NCBI RefSeq assembly: GCF_000715075.1 | Contig: NC_134097.1 | Location: forward strand, 66,931,190 to 66,995,189 | Source: Nicotiana tabacum | Lineage: Eukaryota > Streptophyta > Magnoliopsida > Solanales > Solanaceae | DNA: 64,000 bases | Direction of reading: 5' to 3' | Part shown: in pieces, positions 57,351 through 64,000 of the stretch | Layout of the letters: every line of letters begins with the position of its first letter | How positions within the stretch are numbered: the first letter of the stretch is position 1 | The notes under the pieces: generated by a model | What the model saw: the letters and a program-made list of their open reading frames with translations, nothing else | Told to the model about the DNA's origin: nothing | The model's database searches: none | Translations under genes and position numbers: made by a program

Positions 57351-59604
57351 CTAAGGTAAATTAGAAGAAGTTGGATCGGTTAGCAATGGTTGAATTGGCA
57401 TAATGATGGTAGTGATCAGCTCCTTCAGCATGTGAGTTATACATGTGATTTGTGACAGTACGTGCGAGGCTTGACGGTCGCCGTAATTGATTTTATTTGG
57501 AGACTTTCAAGTATTATGGCCTGCTAAGTGTAAATGGATCCCATAAGAGTTATGGTGGTTTAGACTACTACTTGAGGTTGGTATTTTCTGCAGGTATGCA
57601 AATTCAATCACGTGTTGCAATGGTTCTCTTGAAACGAGCTAAGTAAAAAGTTTCTATATGATGAAGTGTTTACCCTATTAATGGTTCAGAGTTAAGATAA
57701 ATTTCTTATACTTTTGTGTATTGCCATGATTAAGTGCAGTGAGTAACATGGGATTTGGAAGTTGAGGATCAAGGTTACAATTTGGTTTTGACAAGAATGT
57801 CACCAGCTCGGACGAGCAGGGAGAAAGGATTTAAATGGTTAGAGTAAGCTGGTATTATCTTTAGCGTCACCTAAGATCGGTGTCTTGTGTAAGAGGCTTT
57901 GCGTACTAATTTTGGATTCTTGATTTGCCTTACAGTATTAGTATGGTCGGTGGTATGGGTGTGCAAACTTGTTATCTGGTGCGGAGGGTCGTGGGAGTGT
58001 ATCCCACGGGAATATAGTATAAGTGCGGCAGGTAGTCACTTAATTGATTAAAGATTGAAATCAAGTATGGAGATGGTAGTGCTATTGTTAATATGAGAAT
58101 TTATGCCTAAAGGGCTCTCGGTTCATTTGGTTGTGGACTGTAGAAGCTTGTTCCGGATTTGACACTGGTTCTTGTGTGTCAGGGGTTATTGAGGATCCTT
58201 GAAATATTATTAGCCCAGTGCGGTACGATTAAAATTCGATTGAGGTTCGTGGATGGATCTATATATGAATGTGGGCTCTATATCGGGTCGGATGTGTTCA
58301 TTTCAGCATAGCACTTCGTATGGAGGAGTATTCAAATGTTGGATGTTATTTCATCGTCGGCTATTCATGTAATACTATATTGTGCCGTGTGAGTTGTGAA
58401 ACGACTTGATTAATTGCATTTGTGTTGAGGCTCCGCGTAGCGATGGTGTTATGTGAGTAGGATGGCTCTCGAGATGCAGATCATATATCGCACCTTAGTC
58501 ATGCTTGAGTTTTGTAGCCTATGAAGCTATCGGTCTCCCTAGGAATTTGTATTATGCACTTCATGTGCTTGTGGTTGATATTCGGGTATTTTACAGGTAT
58601 GAGCATTTTAGCTCGGTAAGTAATTCCTTATAGATTATTATGTATGGATCGGGTGGCACGCCTCCACGGGTACATTTTTTGGATCAGGTGGCACGCCGCC
58701 GCGGGTATCATGGTTGGATCGGGTTGCATGCCGCAACGGTATCATGTGTGGATCAGGTTGCACGCCGCAACAATGTGACGTTGAGTACAATCCCTTATAT
58801 CTACTCTTGTGTGTTTTGTTTCTCATTTTCTGAGGAAGGTTTATAACACCCTTTCGAGTGTTTAATTAGTTACATAGGTTGAGTAGTTCTTTCTAGAGTT
58901 TGTTTTCCTTATGTATCACATTCGAGTTTGTAGCTTGTCGGCACATTGTGGCATTATATGAGATTTTTAGGCAGTGTCTGAGGTGGCTGATTGCCTTAGC
59001 AGCTTGCATTGGGTGAGACGAGATTATTGGAACTGGGACCAATGCGATCAGATTTATATGAAGCATATTAAGGAGCAAATATCGTTATTTGGTTCATAAT
59101 GAGGTAATGGTTCTTGTCAAGAGGTGATACTCAATGAATAGTTGACTCGGCAGTTGGTTACGAATTCCTACACATCTCTTCCCTCGTGGCAGGATTGCAA
59201 GAGTTAGAACATGACTTATATGAGTCATAAGGTGTGTTGTGAGTATCAAAATCGTGAAAATTCGGCTGTTGTTATGAGAGGATGTTATTATGGTCATGTG
59301 AGTTATGCAGTTCATAATGTGGATTCATCAAAGGTATGCAATCATGTATTGGTGCATCGTGTAGTGATTGATATGGTGTTCGCATGTTGAAAGCGGGCCT
59401 GGTGGAACATTCCGGATGTTGGAATTTGGCTCTAAGGCTATTTGACTAAACAAAAGAGGAATCTTCAAATTTTCTCGAGCAAATGTGCTCAACTGAGTTG
59501 TGGTAGCATGGGGATGTGTATGAGGTGTTAAACAGTGATTTCAGACAACTACAGCACAGTTCTTAACACGTTTGAGGATGAACGTATGTTTAAGTGGGAG
59601 GGAA
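57351..59604 (+). other. Internal region of element C, right part
   Basis: Continues element C after E. Non-coding. Contains a 35-base tandem array (58646-58780) and ends with the purine tract AAGTGGGAGGGAA (59592-59604). Confidence 0.7.
58646..58780. repeat. 35-base tandem array in element C
   Basis: Four units starting at 58646, 58681, 58716 and 58750: GGATC(G/A)GGT(G/T)GCACGCC, then GC(A/C)(A/G)CGGGTATCATG or variant. The 3-base imbalance and CG-to-TG changes give unit differences. Confidence 0.85.
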
Positions 59605-62600
59605 TGTAATGACTCGACTGGTTGTTTTGAGCTCTAGCGCATCGTTGGGTGGTTTGAGGCCATGAACAACTTCACTTCAGGTAATATGACTTGTACGCAT
59701 GGTCGAAATTGAATTTTGGGAAGTTCAGAGTTGATTTGGAGAGAAAATTCTCATTTCGGAAGCTTTAAATGGAAGAATTGACTACGGATGGAGTTTTGAG
59801 TAAATGACCTCGGAATTGGGATTTGAAGGTTTCAACAGGTTTGTATGATGATTTTGAACATGAGTGTATGTCCGGATCGAGTTTTGGATGAACTGGGAGC
59901 GTTTCGGCACCTATTGTGGAAGGTTGGCATTTTGGAAGAATTTCATAAATTTTGGTTGAAGTGCATTTCAATGTTATTGATGTTCGTTTGGGATTTTGAG
60001 TCTGGAAATAGCTCCGTATAGTGATTTTGGTATTGGGAGTGCATCCGGATCTGGATTTGGAGGTCCATAGGTCATTTTGGAGTCATTTGGCGAAAGTTAA
60101 AAATTTGAAAGTTTTTGAGAAGTTTGACTGGGAGTGGACTTTTTGATATTGGGTTGGATTCCGATTCTGAAAGGTAGAGTAGGTCCGTAATGTTGAATAT
60201 GACTTGTGTGCAAAATTTGAGGTCAATCAGACGTGATTTGATAGGTTTTGGTATCGAATGTAGAAGTTTGAAATTCTAAAGTTCATTAAGCTCGAATTGG
60301 AGTGTGATTCGTGATTTTAGAGGTCCGTAGGTCATTTTAGAGTCATTTCGCAAAAGTTAGAAATTTGAAGGTTTTGAGAAGTTTGACCGGGAATGGACTT
60401 TTTTATATCGGGTCGGATTCTGATTCCGAAAGTTGAAGTAGGTTTGTAATGTTGAATATGACTTTTGAGCAAAATTTGAGGTCAATCAGACATGATTTGA
60501 TAGGTTTCGGCATCGAATGTAGAAGTTTAAAGTTCTAAAGTTCATTAAGCTCGAATTGGAGTGTGATTCATGATTTTAGCATTGTTTGATGTGATTTGAG
60601 GCCTCGAACAAGTTCGTAATGTGTTTTAGGACGTCTTAGTAAAATTGGTTGAGGTCCCGAGGGCCTGGGTGGAATTCGGAAGGTAAACGGATCAAGTTTG
60701 GACTTGGAAGAAGGGCTGAAGCAGCTACCTTCTGGTGTAACCGCACCTGCGAGGTTTGGGCCGCAAGTGTGGAGCTGTAGAAGCAGCCAAGAAGGGCGTA
60801 GATGCAATTTTGGTTGCGAAATGCTGAGACTGCGGTCATCTCGCAGCGGAAGTGAGACCGCACCTGCGGAGGGAAGGCATAGAAGTGGAGCGGGCAGCTG
60901 GGGGCATCTCTACATAAGCGGATCATTTGACGCACCTACGGAATCACAGAAGCGGTCAAGTGACTGCAGGTGCAAGGATCGCTGGGCAGAGGAGGATTTT
61001 ATAAACGGAACTTGGCTCATTTTTCTTCCATTTCTCACTTGGTCGAGGCGATTTTGGAGAGCTTCAAGGAGGGATTTTCATCAAGCAACACAAGGTAAGT
61101 GATTTCCACATATTGCAAGTTAAATACATGGATTATATAACGATATGAGCATGAAAATTTGTAGAAATTGTGGTATTTTTGGTAGAAAACCTAGAATTTG
61201 GTATTTTTATATTTTTGACCACGAATTCGGGCATGGAATTTAGAATAAATTATATATTTTAGTTTGTGAGCTTATGGGTAAAGTTTATCTTCAAAAATTT
61301 TATTGACTTTTCGAACGGAGTTGGAAATTATTGACTTTTCGAACGGAGTTGGAAATTATTATAAATTGGATTATAATAAGTATTAGAGTATATATTTATG
61401 GGTTTGCACATTATTGACTAGTTTTGGAGCGTTGGGCATCGGTTTTAGTTGTTGGAAAGGCTTGGGAGCCGTCTATGGAACTTCGGAGCGAGATAAGTCT
61501 CATTTCTAACCTTGTAAGAGGGAATTAACCCCATAGGTGAAATAATTCAATATGTTCTTCTATTTGTAGGGGCTACATACGCACGAGGTGATGAGAGTCC
61601 ATGTGTAGCTACTATTATACTTAAGTCCGGGTAGTCTAGGACTATAATCATGTTATACTTGCGATATTTTCAACCTTATTGTTAATTTAAATTTCTTAAA
61701 TCATAATGAACTTGGTAAATGAATTTTTGAAAGTTTATACTTCGTTTTCTTGACTGTTAAATGAGAATTGACATTACCTTGGATAATTACTCCTTAATGA
61801 ATTCTTGATTGACTACTTGATTGTGTTTTCTTTTGTGGAGCAGGCCGAACGCCTCGGCAGATTAAATAGATGCCTCTATAGTTCGCGTCGTTCGACCCTC
61901 GGCAGTGCACATTTTATATTTATATGTTGAATCGGGTCGTACCACCTCGGCATGATTTGCGCATGATTTATTTGGTTGGTTTGGAAATTTATAGTAACTA
62001 ATATTGATTCATTGGCCTGAGATACAGATGATAAATGATGAAAATAAATTTTTGGAAATCTCCTATTAACAAATGAATTGTTTACTTGCTTCATGCTATT
62101 GAGTTACAGCTATTTTATAAAAATCCTCAATTAATTATATTATCAGTATATTATTGTTAGCTATAGTAAGTGTCGGAATCAACCTCTTGTCACAACTTCT
62201 CCGAGGTTAGACTGGATACTTATTGGGTACACGTTGTTTTCGTACTCATACTACACTTGTTGTACAATTATTGTACAGGCACATGTATGTCTAGTGGCCT
62301 AGCGGGCACAACGGCATGGTCGATACGGGGACATAGGTGAGCTTCATCTTATGCTACGATTCGTAGCCAGCAGAGTCTCCTTCAAAGTATTTTTAATTTT
62401 CTTTCCTGTCCAAATTTGTATTCCGGATTGATGCTGTATTTTATTTTATTTTTCATAGTTGATGCTCATGCACTCGTGATACCGGGTTTTGGGATGATTA
62501 TGGGTTATTTAGTATTGGGATTTGTTACAAATATTATTATTTACTCTGAATTTTCCAACTTCTACTATATAATTGAAGGAAAACTATGATTTTAAAAATA

Positions 62601-62695
62601 TTAAAATGAGACTTAAATTAAGTATTAAATTATTGGCTTGCCTGGCAGCGGTGTCCGAAGCCATCACGACCTTTAATGAATTTTGGGTAGTGACA
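59605..62695 (+). repeat. 3' LTR of element C
   Basis: 3,091 bp. It contains a tandem duplication of about 258 bases (60062-60578) and a small one of about 30 bases (61299-61360) absent from the 5' copy. The CpG array (60740-60975) and TATA-like box (60996-61008) are kept. Confidence 0.93.
60740..60975. repeat. CpG-rich dyad-word array in LTR C (3' copy)
   Basis: CCGCACCTGCGAGG, CTCGCAGCGGAAGTGAGACC, CCGCACCTGCGGAGG and ACGCACCTACGG. It differs from the 5' copy by replacement of one segment in the middle. Confidence 0.82.
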
Positions 62696-62700
62696 CAACT

Positions 62701-64000
62701 AAATGCAATGTGGCTAGTTATTAAATCAAAACTATCCCAAACACTAGCCCAATCCGCATCTGACCTGGTCCAGGATAACCCCCCATTCCATGTTGGCAAT
62801 CCGTCCAAATCCCTGAGAACCAACAAAATTGCGCTACGTCACCCCTCAATCCCTCTCACAAAATAAACACATTCAATCTAGGATGTTGATCCATACTATC
62901 GACGGACCACATTTATTCTCGCCTTTCCTATTATTTTTAAACACCATGCAAGATTATATCCTCACCGTTGGATCACACAAATCTAATGGTTCCCATTTTC
63001 CCAAATAATGTATTTTTAAATCCATACAGCTTAAATTATCAGGGTCGTTGATCAAATGATCCAACAACCCAAATCTTGTCTCTCGCCTTAAACTTGAGAG
63101 ACCAACTAAAGGGTCTCAAAACCCTGATCATTTCTCCGTTGAATAGTTGCCCCCCTTTCCTTTTCACTCTTCTTTGTCTAATCTGCTTAATCTCTATCAG
63201 TCATGAGACCTTGCACAAATTCATGCAAGGTCAACAAAATCAACCTCGAATCATCAATCTTGTCCCTATTAGCCGTAATTCATGCTGGTTTCTTTCCATT
63301 TACACCGATATAATTCAAAATTCTCAAATCTGAAACCCCAGGCTCAAAGAGGAAAACCTCAAATCATCCGAATCTCTTTTATGTTCTTCCAAATCGGAAG
63401 CATGCATGAAGGATTCTTAGGCTTCATCATGATTATTCGATGTCCAGAGGTCAAACAAAGTGACCTCTGGAAAAGCATTGTCTGATGAGTCTTCGCCTTC
63501 AACAACCATTTCCTCTTCTTAGGTAAATGTTTTTCCCTCTTCTGCTTTTGATTTACCCGCTTTGCTACCGTCATCTCGACCTTCGTCACTTTCCACTCAC
63601 GATTTGAATCTGCTGGAACCCTAGACTTTAAGGCACTATAAATAATGGCCTTAATTTCTATCACCTAACATCACCTAACACATAATTGCATATCATCTGA
63701 AATACAAGAGGAAAGAAAGAAAAGTAATAATCAAGGTCTCCTCACTCTTTACTATTTTTTCTTTTCCGATTTCATCTACTGGTCGAGCTTAAGTCCAATT
63801 CCTAAATGGCTAAAATGGCTTTTGTACTGTTTGATGCTCCGTAGAAGATCAGTGTATGCTAACCCTCTCTTTCTTTGATTGTTTGTGTTGTTTCATGCTT
63901 ACTGTTAGGGGCTTGACACTTTGACATCGGGTGTGGTGCGATTGTGGCAAGGATTGGGCGTGATCGCCTTGCCATTGGCCTATGTGCAGGCAAAACGATC
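62701..64000. other. Non-repetitive-looking right end of the window
   Basis: AT-moderate sequence with no ORF I can support as a gene. A TATA-like CACTATAAATAATGG is at 63638-63652. A basic frame on the - strand (63359-63664, about 100 codons, Lys/Arg-rich) matches nothing I know and may be chance. This may be the flank of a low-copy gene or the edge of another element. Confidence 0.45.

Larger units (their letters stand above)
41792..62695 (+). mobile_element. Element C: large non-coding LTR element, split by element E
   Basis: The LTRs begin TGTAACGACCC or TGTAATGACTC and end CCGTGACA or TAGTGACA. A perfect initiator-Met primer site follows the 5' LTR and a purine tract precedes the 3' LTR. 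The flanks CAATT and CAACT match at four of five bases, a probable target duplication with one later change. Without element E the internal part is about 4.5 kb and has no gag or pol. The leader and the purine-tract region resemble element B, so both belong to one group of non-autonomous elements. LTR lengths differ (2,768 and 3,091 bp) because of later duplications and a deletion. Confidence 0.85.

Noticed and set aside
63359..63664. 101-codon Lys/Arg-rich - strand frame
   Set aside because: No start context, no homology recognised and no neighbours. Kept only as a note in the last region.

Overview
This window is a stretch of plant nuclear heterochromatin made almost entirely of nested LTR retrotransposons. 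No cellular gene, rRNA, tRNA gene or CRISPR array is visible. The chromovirus, Athila and Tat lineages, the initiator-Met and Asp tRNA primer sites, GT-AG introns and the style of the LTRs indicate a flowering plant. The LTR families look solanaceous, most likely Nicotiana; that assignment comes from recognition and was not tested by a search.

There are three two-level nests. (1) Positions 1-19254 hold the right-hand part of an Athila-type Ty3/gypsy element on the + strand (gag end, protease, RT, RNase H, integrase, extra ORF2, 3' LTR). It is split by a complete Tekay/Del-type chromovirus on the - strand (element A, 1324-11195, TSD GTGCT). A second, truncated copy of the Athila LTR tail follows at 19255-19628. 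(2) Positions 22699-41294 hold element B, a large non-coding LTR element (TSD CTGTG). Its 3' LTR is split by element D (32316-40889, - strand), an Athila-like element with an Asp-type primer site that keeps two non-polymerase ORFs and has no pol. (3) Positions 41792-62695 hold element C, another large non-coding LTR element related to B. It is split by element E (46784-57345, + strand, TSD CAAGT), a Tat-like element that keeps gag and protease, has lost RT, RNase H and integrase, and carries an antisense gene.

Between nests 1 and 2 lies a DNA-transposon-like element with terminal inverted repeats of about 290 bp (19702-21652), AT-rich DNA, and a broken LTR fragment (22270-22698) that was the target of B. 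The last 1.3 kb (62701-64000) is not recognisably repetitive from the sequence alone and has no convincing gene.

Most coding regions are broken by stops and frameshifts. B, C, D and E lack a complete polymerase gene, so they would depend on enzymes supplied in trans. The most interesting items are: the antisense gene in E, which appears to have three short introns and its own TATA box; arrays of short CpG-rich dyad-symmetric words in the LTRs of five different families, a different word in each; and a small conserved hairpin motif shared by the Athila element and its pol-less relative D.
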